The notes under the pieces were generated by a model, which ran no database searches, had not been told where the DNA came from, and saw only the letters and a program-made list of their open reading frames with translations. A DNA stretch of 64,000 nt from Gammaproteobacteria bacterium (lineage in GTDB: Bacteria; Pseudomonadota; Gammaproteobacteria; Steroidobacterales; JABDKV01). Positions 18,394-26,578 of this stretch are shown piece after piece; position 1 is the first letter of the stretch; the number at the start of each line of letters is the position of its first letter. The position numbers were made by a program, and so were the translations under genes. The DNA is taken from contig JAOTXU010000016.1 in assembly GCA_029862165.1 (NCBI GenBank), positions 1 to 64,000 on the forward strand. The letters are read 5' to 3'.

Positions 18394-19598
18394 CGGCCGG
18401 CCAATGCGATAACCGGATCAAGTTGGGCAGCGCGTCGCGCCGGCAGGCTACCAAACACCAAACCCGATATTACGGCTACCAAAACTGCCGCTACGACTGC
18501 CCAACCGGGCGCGCCGACCGGTAAGGACGGATAGAGCCGCCCAATTAGCGCACTGCCGCCGTAACCCATTAACAAACCGAGTGCCGCGCCCAGCAGCGAT
18601 AGCAACACGGCTTCTGTCAGAAACAAACGCACTATCTGGCCGCCAGGCGCTCCGATTGCCTTGAGCAAGCCGATTTCTGCGGTACGTTGACTTACCGCGA
18701 CCAGCATCACGTTCATGATCAGCACGCCAGCGACGATCAGACTGATGCCCGCTATGCCGGCAAGTGTCATCGTCAATGCGCCAAAAATGCGGTCGAAAGT
18801 TGCCAGTACAGCATCTTGGGTAATGACAGTGATGTCCTCTTCCCCCTGGTGGCGCCCGGCTACTGTTGTGCGTATGTATCTGGAGGCAGACGTCATTGCA
18901 TCGCGACTTGAGGCTTCGACCAGGATACGAAACAGGGAGGGTGCATCGAACAACACCATCGCTGAGGTCACCGGCAGGATGACGATATCTTGCACATCGA
19001 TGCCGATGGAGCGGCCCTCGGAACCCAGCACGCCAATTACGCGGAAGCGGCGGTCGCCGACGCGCAACCACTCACCGATAGGAGAAGTATTGCCAAAGAT
19101 TTCCTGACGAAGTTTTTCACCGATTACGCACACCGATTGAGGTCGATCCCAGTCACTCTCGGGAATAAACACACCCTGACCCATTTCCCAGTGCCGAATA
19201 GGCAACATCTCGGCCGTTGCGCCGAAGACAGCGACTTCACGCTCCAGTCCTCCCCAGGACACGGCCGCCGAACCGACGACCACCGGCGCGACGCGTTCCA
19301 CGGCATAACTACGACGCAAGGCACGGGCGTCATCGAGCGTGAGATCACGTGGCGTCTGACCGACAATAATCGCGGCTGCTCCACCGGTCGTTTCCGAACG
19401 CCCGGGGATAACAATCAATAAATTTGTGCCCAATGATGCGAATTCGCCCGTGACAAAACGACGCGCACCTTCGCCGAGCGATGTAAGCACGACCACGGCG
19501 GCTACACCGATAGCCATCGCCAACAGCATCAATGCAGTTCGTCCTCGGGCGCGAGTCAACGCCAGATAGGATTGATGCAACATATCGGTGGTTCTCAT
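18390..19598 (-). CDS. MacB/FtsX-type ABC transporter permease (first of two)
   Basis: 402 residues with the same architecture as its downstream neighbour: N-terminal helix (ALMLLAMAIGVAAVVVLTS), periplasmic domain, and a C-terminal FtsX core (VSQRTAEIGLLKAIGAPGGQ). The two permeases are clear paralogues, so the transporter is probably a heterodimer. It overlaps the ATPase gene upstream and the second permease downstream by 4 bp each (ATGA), so translation is coupled along the operon. Confidence 0.93.
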   Translation of the reverse strand: MRTTDMLHQSYLALTRARGRTALMLLAMAIGVAAVVVLTSLGEGARRFVTGEFASLGTNLLIVIPGRSETTGGAAAIIVGQTPRDLTLDDARALRRSYAVERVAPVVVGSAAVSWGGLEREVAVFGATAEMLPIRHWEMGQGVFIPESDWDRPQSVCVIGEKLRQEIFGNTSPIGEWLRVGDRRFRVIGVLGSEGRSIGIDVQDIVILPVTSAMVLFDAPSLFRILVEASSRDAMTSASRYIRTTVAGRHQGEEDITVITQDAVLATFDRIFGALTMTLAGIAGISLIVAGVLIMNVMLVAVSQRTAEIGLLKAIGAPGGQIVRLFLTEAVLLSLLGAALGLLMGYGGSALIGRLYPSLPVGAPGWAVVAAVLVAVISGLVFGSLPARRAAQLDPVIALAGR

Positions 19599-20290
19599 GT
19601 GGCCACCGCCTCATTCACGATGTCTTCAACGATCCGCCCGTCGACCATGTGTATGCGTCGACGCGCGCGTTTCCCCAGATCCGGGTCATGCGTAACAATC
19701 AACAGCGTGAGTCCGTCGGCGTTGAGTTCTTCGAGGACTTCCACGACTTCTTCGCCAGAACGCGTATCGAGGTTACCGGTCGGTTCGTCGGCCAGCAGCA
19801 TCGCCGGGCCCATCACTGTTGCGCGTGCAATGGCAACACGTTGACGTTGTCCACCAGACAACTGATCGGGGCGGTGCCGGGCACGATCGCTAAGTCCCAT
19901 GGCGTCGAGTGTGTGAGCTACGCGCTCTTTGCGTTGTGCCGGCGGAATATCGGCCAGGATCATAGGCAGCTCGACATTCTCAGCAGCAGACAGTCGCGGT
20001 ACGAGATGAAATGCCTGAAAGACAAAGCCGATTTTTTCGCCGCGGGTTACAGCCTGTTCCTTGTCACCGAACTCAGTCGTATCGCGGCCGTCGAGCAAAT
20101 AATGGCCAGCTGTCGGGCGATCCAGCAGTCCGAGCAAATTCAGTAGTGTGGACTTGCCAGATCCCGAGGGCCCCATAATTGAAAGATATTCGCCCGAGGC
20201 TATACGCAGATCGACCTTATCCAGCGCATGCACCTGCTCGTCGCCGACCTCAAAGATCCGGTCAACGGATTGCAGCTCAATCATCGTCAT
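19595..20290 (-). CDS. ABC transporter ATP-binding protein (MacB/LolD type)
   Basis: About 232 residues from ATG at 20290 (another ATG at 20284). Walker A GPSGSGKST (40-48), signature LSGGQRQRVAIARA, Walker B LLADEPTGNLD and the switch histidine (LLIVTHDPDL) are all intact. The length and the LSGGQRQRVAIARA/ADEPTGNLD pair are typical of the LolD/MacB/FtsE class. A longer frame to 20341 would overlap the adaptor gene, so the ATG just after that gene's stop is preferred. It powers the two FtsX permeases downstream. Confidence 0.95.
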   Translation of the reverse strand: MTMIELQSVDRIFEVGDEQVHALDKVDLRIASGEYLSIMGPSGSGKSTLLNLLGLLDRPTAGHYLLDGRDTTEFGDKEQAVTRGEKIGFVFQAFHLVPRLSAAENVELPMILADIPPAQRKERVAHTLDAMGLSDRARHRPDQLSGGQRQRVAIARATVMGPAMLLADEPTGNLDTRSGEEVVEVLEELNADGLTLLIVTHDPDLGKRARRRIHMVDGRIVEDIVNEAVAT

Positions 20291-20300
20291 GACAACTGGC

Positions 20301-21437
20301 TCATTCCGGGGCGACGTGCGCCCCTGCCTCGACCCCGGCACGATCTACTGAAATCACTACCCGATCGCCATCTTGCAGGCCGCTGACTATTTCGGTGTAT
20401 TCCCAATTGGATAGACCGGTTTCTATTTCGCGTTCCTCAAGTAGACTCTCCGCGGCGTCATAGACAAGCACTTTATTGCCGCTGAGTATTGCCTGCGTTG
20501 GTATGCGTACTACAGAGTCACGAGTTTCGATCAACACTTCGATGTCGGCGCTATAGCCCGGCAGGAGATTGTTCTGTGGTGTATCAATTACCGCTTCGAT
20601 CTCGACGGTGCGGGCTTGTTTTTCCAGATCGAGCACGTATGGGGCCACACGACGCACGGTCCCGGCGAAATCATGTGATGGAAAAGCATCGAGCGTAATA
20701 CGCGCAGGCATACCGGCGCGGATGGCTGGTGCATCAACTTCATCGATTGGTGCAGCGATGTACAGGCATGAATTGTCAATCAAATCAATTGCGGGCGGTG
20801 TGACGATTCCTAACGGTGAAGGCGTGACAAATTCGCCCACTTCACCATTGATTTCTGCGACCGTGCCGGAAAATGGTGCACGCAAAACTGTACGGTCCAA
20901 CGCGGCATTCGCATGGTCGATACGTGCCTGACTCACAGCGGTTTGCGCGCGCGCTGCTTTGCAGGCCGCTTTTGTGGCCTGCGCCTGACCGTCCGCTGCG
21001 TCTGCAGTCTCGGCCGACGATAGTCCTTTCTGACGCAGCCGTTTGATGCGGTTGGCCTCGCGTTGGGCGACGCTAGAGGTCACGCAGGCTTCTTCGGCGC
21101 GTGCGCCGGCTGCGTTGGCATCCCGCTGAGCCAGCAACAGATCGGCCGCAAGATCTTCGTTCCATAACTCCAACAGGTCTTGCCCGGCTTCAACCTGATC
21201 GCCCTCGTGAACATGCAGGGCCGCGATCTGGCCGCCAATGGGTGGAGACAGCCGCGCCCGATTGCAAGCCTTGACAGTGCCGGCTCGCGTATTGGCTACG
21301 ACGGAACGCACCTCAGCTGTTTCCACGTCAGCTAAAGCTACGGGAATCGGCTTTGACCGTGTCAGATAAGCAAATAACAGGCCCACTACGACGACGATTC
21401 CAATCAACCAGGCGATACGTCTGATAATCTTTGGCAT
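20301..21437 (-). CDS. MacA-like periplasmic adaptor of an ABC efflux system
   Basis: 378 residues. An uncleaved N-terminal anchor (WLIGIVVVVGLLFAYLTRS) precedes a membrane-fusion core: lipoyl half (GGQIAALHVHEGDQVEAG), alpha-helical hairpin (about 90-175), second lipoyl half (LRAPFSGTVAEINGEVGEFV), beta-barrel and membrane-proximal domains (IPTQAILSGNKVLVYD). It is the first gene of the adaptor-ATPase-permease-permease operon. MacA-type adaptors stimulate the ATPase and bridge to a TolC-like channel, which is not encoded here. Confidence 0.92.
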   Translation of the reverse strand: MPKIIRRIAWLIGIVVVVGLLFAYLTRSKPIPVALADVETAEVRSVVANTRAGTVKACNRARLSPPIGGQIAALHVHEGDQVEAGQDLLELWNEDLAADLLLAQRDANAAGARAEEACVTSSVAQREANRIKRLRQKGLSSAETADAADGQAQATKAACKAARAQTAVSQARIDHANAALDRTVLRAPFSGTVAEINGEVGEFVTPSPLGIVTPPAIDLIDNSCLYIAAPIDEVDAPAIRAGMPARITLDAFPSHDFAGTVRRVAPYVLDLEKQARTVEIEAVIDTPQNNLLPGYSADIEVLIETRDSVVRIPTQAILSGNKVLVYDAAESLLEEREIETGLSNWEYTEIVSGLQDGDRVVISVDRAGVEAGAHVAPE

Positions 21438-21520
21438 CAGGTCAGTTTAAACGTTAGAACAAGACGGCGGTATATGTACAAGCCCGGATAGGCAATCGGC
21501 ACTTAACTCAGCGGCGGGGC

Positions 21521-22357
21521 TCAGACCGCAGCTGCGCGCAGATTTGTTACCGGCGTGCCCATCAATTTTGCCAACTCGATCGATGGCGGGTCGTTACTGA
21601 GTAGCTGGCAGGATCGCTGTATCAGGGCCGCACGAAAAGACAAGTCAGATGTTGGAATAAGAAAGGCCTTGCCAACCAGGGCACCGATAAACTCGATTTC
21701 ATCGCCGGCCGGCAACAGTATGACCGGCAACGTCGAATCATACCGAATCGACTTTGATGACCAACTCGAGAGAGCGGACTCTGTTCCTGTTTGTGGCGCG
21801 AGCATTTGTGGTTGTTGTTCCTTGTCGAAACCGAAACCGCGTAAGGTTTCGTCAGCGATATTTTGTGTCCGTGTGGACAGGGTTAACGTTGAGTTTCTAT
21901 TAGGAGCAGCAACGCCCAAACGAGCAAATATGACCGCCAGAACGGCGTCGATTTCGGACGGCAGGGTCGGTGGACCGATCTGTGTTTGTATCCGCTTTTC
22001 AGCTATGCACACGGTCGCGAGTATGCGACACGCCAGTTTGTTGTTGAGGCAAAGCACCCGGTCGAAATCGCGGTCCTTCAATTGTAGACGGGTTCGGAAG
22101 AGGTCCAGCGGGTTAGCCGTAATCGGGTGATAGCAAGTAGGCTCAGGTAGCGCGCCGAGAATCTCCGAGTATTCGATACGGCCGACGATTTCGATGTCGG
22201 CCGTGGGCCGCAGCGCCTCGATCCAGCCAACGGTCATCGCGCATTCCAGCTCCCCGCCCAGCTGAATCACCAAGACCCGCGGCCTGTCAGCCGGTACACT
22301 GTCAGGCTGTCGTGGATACATCGCCTTCTGTCGAATGCTATGGGACAAGGGCACCAA
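21521..22357 (-). CDS. Divergent glycosyltransferase-9 (heptosyltransferase-like) protein
   Basis: 278 residues from 22357 (ATG at 22321 gives a slightly shorter form). The start, RVLVIQLGGELECAMTVGWI, resembles the first beta-strand and loop of ADP-heptose:LPS heptosyltransferases. The C-terminal part (SFRAALIQRSCQLLSNDPPS, then ELAKLMGTPVTNL) aligns in pattern with the family's sugar-nucleotide site, normally V(T)NDTGPxHLAAALGTPV. The usual D-T-G-P-x-H is changed to D-P-P-S-I-E, so the donor site looks altered or lost. It is shorter than active heptosyltransferases (about 320-350). It lies divergently from the ECF sigma gene. Fold assignment is moderate, activity doubtful. Confidence 0.55.
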   Translation of the reverse strand: MVPLSHSIRQKAMYPRQPDSVPADRPRVLVIQLGGELECAMTVGWIEALRPTADIEIVGRIEYSEILGALPEPTCYHPITANPLDLFRTRLQLKDRDFDRVLCLNNKLACRILATVCIAEKRIQTQIGPPTLPSEIDAVLAVIFARLGVAAPNRNSTLTLSTRTQNIADETLRGFGFDKEQQPQMLAPQTGTESALSSWSSKSIRYDSTLPVILLPAGDEIEFIGALVGKAFLIPTSDLSFRAALIQRSCQLLSNDPPSIELAKLMGTPVTNLRAAAV

Positions 22358-22400
22358 TACGGGTCTATACGGTCATTTGACGGTGCAATCGCCTCAAATC

Positions 22401-22425
22401 AATCGCGCCAACGCGATTGTTTTTT
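22401..22425 (+). terminator. Terminator-like hairpin with U-tract upstream of the ECF sigma gene
   Basis: AATCGCG - CCAA - CGCGATT followed by GTTTTTTGTTT has the shape of a rho-independent terminator on the plus strand. It lies 50 bp before the sigma-factor start, in a divergent region with no plus-strand gene before it. It could attenuate the leader of the sigma operon or end a short upstream transcript. Confidence 0.45.
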
Positions 22426-22473
22426 GTTTCCCAGGCTGTCTAAGTATGTGCAATCGGATCACAGGACCCGCCA

Positions 22474-23082
22474 GTGGCTGTAATTCACGCTGACAAACTA
22501 CTGACCCAACGGATGCTGCGAGGCGAGAAGGCGGCATTCGACGAGTTTTTTGATAGCAATTTTCCGCGGCTGTACCGGTTTACGTTGAGCCGAATCGGCA
22601 ACGACGAAGATGCTGTCAAGGAGATTGTGCAGAAGACGCTTTGCCGGGCGATATCCCGGGTGCACACGTATCGCGGTGAAGCCGCGTTGTTTACCTGGCT
22701 TTGCAGACTGTGTCGCAACGAGATCAGCGATCACCTCAAGCGTCTCAATCGTGATGCATCGCGGGAACTGCCGTTTGACGATGCCGAAGTACGCGCGGTG
22801 CTCGAATCACTGGACAGTGGTGACGGCGACGATCCGACGAAGCTGGTTGAGCGTGATCAACTCGGCCAACTCATTCAGACAATTTTGGATTATCTGCCGG
22901 TGCGTCAGGGCAACGTGCTTGAGTGGAAATACGTTCAGGGTCTGACGGTGGCGGAAATCGCGACACGCATGGATCTTAGTCAACAAGCCGCACAATCGTT
23001 ATTGGCGCGAGCCCGTCAGTCATTTCGCGACGGATTTTCCGAAATCGCACACACCGAACTCGATGTCCTACTCCGTAACTGA
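22474..23082 (+). CDS. ECF-type RNA polymerase sigma factor
   Basis: 202 residues from GTG at 22474. Sigma region 2 is visible near residues 25-90 (FPRLYRFTLSRIGNDEDAVK, then TYRGEAALFTWLCRLCRNE) and region 4 near 135-185 (QGLTVAEIATRMDLSQQAAQ). Region 3 is absent, as expected for ECF sigmas. It is followed 12 bp later by a FecR-like regulator and then an STN-containing TonB receptor, the classical cell-surface signalling order. It probably directs transcription of the receptor in response to an external ligand. Confidence 0.95.
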   Translation: MAVIHADKLLTQRMLRGEKAAFDEFFDSNFPRLYRFTLSRIGNDEDAVKEIVQKTLCRAISRVHTYRGEAALFTWLCRLCRNEISDHLKRLNRDASRELPFDDAEVRAVLESLDSGDGDDPTKLVERDQLGQLIQTILDYLPVRQGNVLEWKYVQGLTVAEIATRMDLSQQAAQSLLARARQSFRDGFSEIAHTELDVLLRN

Positions 23083-23094
23083 CAGAGTGAGCAG

Positions 23095-24078
23095 ATGAAA
23101 GATTTACATGCAGACAAACCGCCAAACGATGAGGTCCTCGCGCGGTTGTTGAAACTGGCCGGGCCCCGTCCCGAGCCTACGGCTGCAGCAAGAGAGGCAG
23201 TGTATAAGGAAGTGCATGATGTTTGGCAGGCGAGGGTACGGCGCGGATCGGTAATACGCCGTTTGGTGCCGGTTGCGGTCGCGGCCTCAGCAATCGGAGT
23301 TGCGCTCGTATTCTGGCCACAGTCCCCGCAGATACCGGTTTTCGCCGGGCCGGTCGGTCATTTCGATCGAGGTGGTCTGGAGTTTGAATCCGATGGACTC
23401 TGGCATGCCGCAAAACCGGGTGAAACGTTGACAGGCGACATGCATGTGCGAACCGGGAATCAGGTACGGGCAGGCATCATATTGAGCAACGGAATTTCAT
23501 TGCGCCTGGATCATGGCGTGCAATTGCGTCTGAAAACGCCACGGCTGCTCGCTTTGCATCAGGGGCGAATTTATGTCGATACTGTGGGGCACCGCGGTCA
23601 GAGCATTGAGGTAGTTACCGCTGGCGGTGTGGTTCGTGACATCGGCACGCAGTTTGAAGTCCAGGTCGATGCGTCGCATACAGTCGTACGTGTGCGGGAT
23701 GGCGAAGTTATGCTGGACACGGCTTTTGAGGATTTCCACGCCGGGCGTGGGGAATCACTGCTCATGAGTGCTGATGGTCAGGTCGAGCGATCGGCTGTAG
23801 CCAGTTACGATGACAGTTGGGACTGGATGCATGACATAGCACCATATTTCGATACTGATGGGCGACAGGTGTCTGAGTTAATTGCCTGGGTGGGGCGCGA
23901 AACGGGTCGCGAAATAAGATACGCCGACGACCGCACCCGTAACACCGCGGCAAGCACGCGTATACGCGGTTCTTTGTCGGGGCACACGCCGGAGGAAACA
24001 CTGGATTTGGCGTTGGCGACCACGCGTTTCAAGTACCATATCAATGACACGGTGTTGGCTATCGAAAAGCACAATTAG
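23095..24078 (+). CDS. FecR-family transmembrane sigma regulator
   Basis: 327 residues. A short cytoplasmic part that would contact the sigma factor is followed by one membrane helix (about 55-76, LVPVAVAASAIGVALVFW). The periplasmic FecR domain is about 105-235 (motifs LSNGISLRLDHGVQLRLK, VRDIGTQFEVQVD, VRVRDGEVML). A C-terminal secretin/STN-like domain (ISELIAWVGRETGRE pattern, then TPEETLDLAL) should dock with the receptor's STN domain. Start ATG 23095 lies 12 bp after the sigma gene. Confidence 0.93.
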   Translation: MKDLHADKPPNDEVLARLLKLAGPRPEPTAAAREAVYKEVHDVWQARVRRGSVIRRLVPVAVAASAIGVALVFWPQSPQIPVFAGPVGHFDRGGLEFESDGLWHAAKPGETLTGDMHVRTGNQVRAGIILSNGISLRLDHGVQLRLKTPRLLALHQGRIYVDTVGHRGQSIEVVTAGGVVRDIGTQFEVQVDASHTVVRVRDGEVMLDTAFEDFHAGRGESLLMSADGQVERSAVASYDDSWDWMHDIAPYFDTDGRQVSELIAWVGRETGREIRYADDRTRNTAASTRIRGSLSGHTPEETLDLALATTRFKYHINDTVLAIEKHN

Positions 24079-24101
24079 TAGCAGGAGAAATACGGGCTAG
24101 C

Positions 24102-26426
24102 GTGAAAGCGATCCAATGTCTGTTGGTTCTGCTCGCTGGCATGGCCGCGATTGGCAGTCATGCACAGGAGCCTGCGCGTTATTCCGGACGATACTTGCTT
24201 GAAGTACTGGAGTCGTTTCGTGACGACGGCCTATCGATTGTCTACAGCACCGATCTGGTCAAACCGGAGATGCAGGTCACAATAGAGCCGGCGCCTGCAG
24301 ATCCCGAGGAATTACTACGCGAAATCCTGGCCTCCCATGGACTTGAGTTGCGCCGTCGCGGCAACGACTTACTGGTGGTCCAGGGCGCGAAAACGACGGA
24401 TTTCCCTCGTGCTCTGCCCGCCTCCGAGCCACCCGTCCTGGCGCGCCCAAGTCTCGAAAACGTTGTAGTACATGCCAGTCGTTACGCGGTGCACGAGCGC
24501 AGTCCGAGTGCATTGAACGCCCTCGATGGGGATGATATCGATCAGTTGGTTGCCGCGGGTCGTGAACCATTGCGTGTCATCGGTCGTTTGCCCGGCGCCG
24601 CTGCCAGCGGTCTATCTAGCAAGCAGAATATTCGCGGTGGCGAAGAGGACGAAGTGCTGGTTGTCTTCGATGGCGTGCCCTTGTTTGAACCGTTTCATTT
24701 GAAAGATTTCCAGAATATTTTCAGCACTCTCGATCCACGTGTCGTCGGTGATATGGAAGTCTACACCGGTAGTTTTCCTGCTCAGTATGGTGATCGACTG
24801 AGTGCTGTTATCGATGTAGTGCCACAATCGGCGCCAGCCAGACCGCATCACGAAATCGGACTAGATTTTTTCAATGTTGGTGCGATGAGTGCAGGCTCTT
24901 ATTCAGATGGTCGTGGAGAGTGGTTGGTATCCGCCAGACGCGGTAACCTGGATTTGCTGTTCGATGCTTTCAACAACGACATTGGCAGCCCATCGTATTT
25001 TGACCTTTTCGTACAAACCCGGCGTCAGATCGGCAACTCGCTGAGCTTGTCCGGCAATGTCATGCTCGCCGATGACGCCATTACGGTGAACGAACTGGAT
25101 CGCGAAACTCAGGCCGCTGCCGATTACCGCACATTGCATGCGTGGTCCGTACTCAATCACGATCTAAGCGATTCGCTGTCTTACCGTACCGTGCTGGCCT
25201 GGGTGGAGGCCGACAATTTTCGCACGGGCACGGTCGAGCGCCCGGGGGAATCCAGTGGCGACGTCATGGATCACCGTCGCTATCAGGCGCTGCACCTGAA
25301 ACAGGACTGGAGCTTTGCTCCGTCTGAAGAGTTTCTTGCGCGGTGGGGCGTAGACCTGCGGCGGGTCGAAGCGCGTTATCAGTATCGCAGTGATCTGGCA
25401 TTTTTTGACGACGATCAGATTGCCGCATTGACCGGCCGCAGTGGGCGTAATCTGGATATTTTGACCGCTCCTGACGGGGCCCAGGTTGGCGTTTATCTCA
25501 CGAACCGTTGGCGCTTCTCGCCCAAATGGACCGCCGAGATCGGATTGCGATGGGACAAGCAGAGTTACGTCGCTTCTACAGAGAATGAGCAGACCAGTCC
25601 GCGTCTGAGCCTGATGTATACAGTCGCTGACAACACGGTATTGCGTGCGGGCTGGGGACGGTTCTCGCAGGCCCAAGGCGTGCACGAATTGCAAATCGAA
25701 GACGGTGTAACTGAGTTTTTCCCGGCACAACGCAGCGCGCATACGGTTTTTGGTTTGGACCACAAATTCAGTAACGACCTGAAGTTGAGATTCGAGGTTT
25801 ATCACAAGCACATGGATCGACTGCGCCCACGGTTTGAAAATTTGTTCAATCAACTGGAGTTGTTGCCCGAGCTCGGCTCGGATCGAACAGCACTAGCACC
25901 GGACGAGGCCACGGCGCGTGGTGCTGAATTGTTGCTCCAGATGGATCGTGCGGACAGCGCTTTGGGATGGTGGGCAGGCGCCAGCGTGTCGTCAGTAGAA
26001 GACTCGTTTGGTGATAGAGACGTGCCGCGTAGCTGGGATCAGAAAAGGGCACTCAATGTCGGGCTTAATTGGAACAGAGGGCTCTGGCGTGCCGATGCGG
26101 TTGCTCATTACCATGCCGGCTGGCCAACGACAGATGTCTTGGTCGTCGGCAGTGGCAGCGATGCCGCGGCAGTCCTGGGGCCGCGCAATGCCGCGAATTT
26201 GCCGGATTTTTTCAGTATCGACTTGCGAATCTCCCGGCGTAAGCCTCTGCAAGAAAACAAGGCCTGGACCATGTTTTTTGAACTCACCAATGCAACCGCG
26301 CGTGACAATCGTTGTTGTGTGGATTACTCAGTGGAAGCGAATCCGGATGGATCGATTTTTGTAATCCAGGAATTTGATAACTGGCTGCCGATTATTCCTT
26401 CTCTCGGGGTGATCTGGGAGTTCTAG
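24102..26426 (+). CDS. TonB-dependent outer-membrane receptor with N-terminal STN signalling domain
   Basis: 774 residues from GTG at 24102. Signal peptide ends near SHA-QE (22). The STN domain (about 28-105, DGLSIVYSTDLVKPEMQVTI) transmits the signal to FecR. A plug domain follows (about 130-240, with SKQNIRGGEEDEVLVVFDGV), then the 22-strand barrel, ending in aromatic WEF as outer-membrane proteins do. It is last in the sigma-FecR-receptor operon. The ligand (siderophore, haem or carbohydrate) cannot be told from sequence. Confidence 0.93.
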   Translation: MKAIQCLLVLLAGMAAIGSHAQEPARYSGRYLLEVLESFRDDGLSIVYSTDLVKPEMQVTIEPAPADPEELLREILASHGLELRRRGNDLLVVQGAKTTDFPRALPASEPPVLARPSLENVVVHASRYAVHERSPSALNALDGDDIDQLVAAGREPLRVIGRLPGAAASGLSSKQNIRGGEEDEVLVVFDGVPLFEPFHLKDFQNIFSTLDPRVVGDMEVYTGSFPAQYGDRLSAVIDVVPQSAPARPHHEIGLDFFNVGAMSAGSYSDGRGEWLVSARRGNLDLLFDAFNNDIGSPSYFDLFVQTRRQIGNSLSLSGNVMLADDAITVNELDRETQAAADYRTLHAWSVLNHDLSDSLSYRTVLAWVEADNFRTGTVERPGESSGDVMDHRRYQALHLKQDWSFAPSEEFLARWGVDLRRVEARYQYRSDLAFFDDDQIAALTGRSGRNLDILTAPDGAQVGVYLTNRWRFSPKWTAEIGLRWDKQSYVASTENEQTSPRLSLMYTVADNTVLRAGWGRFSQAQGVHELQIEDGVTEFFPAQRSAHTVFGLDHKFSNDLKLRFEVYHKHMDRLRPRFENLFNQLELLPELGSDRTALAPDEATARGAELLLQMDRADSALGWWAGASVSSVEDSFGDRDVPRSWDQKRALNVGLNWNRGLWRADAVAHYHAGWPTTDVLVVGSGSDAAAVLGPRNAANLPDFFSIDLRISRRKPLQENKAWTMFFELTNATARDNRCCVDYSVEANPDGSIFVIQEFDNWLPIIPSLGVIWEF

Positions 26427-26455
26427 AAAGAAAAAAGATAAGGTGCCATAAAAAA

Positions 26456-26500
26456 GGGTGCCAGGTTTATTTTTCCTTCGAAAAAACAAACCTGACACCT
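26456..26500. repeat. Long AT-rich hairpin repeat (GGTGCCAGGTTTAT ... AAACCTGACACC)
   Basis: Two arms of about 19 bp (26456-26474 and 26482-26500) pair with a few mismatches or wobbles around a short CCTTCGA loop. A third partial copy of the arm, AGGTGCCATAAAAAAG, precedes it. It lies between convergent genes and looks like a dispersed REP-type element that may also end transcription of the receptor gene. Confidence 0.6.
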
Positions 26501-26517
26501 ATTTAACCTTTTTCGCC

Positions 26518-26553
26518 ACAAAAAAACGGCCGGGGGTTGGGGCCCCGGCCGTT
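26518..26553 (-). terminator. Rho-independent terminator of gdhA
   Basis: On the minus strand AACGGCCGGGG - loop - CCCCGGCCGTT is followed by a run of seven T. It lies 26 bp after the gdhA stop. Confidence 0.88.
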
Positions 26554-26578
26554 GATCGGTTGCTTAGTAACGCCGCTG

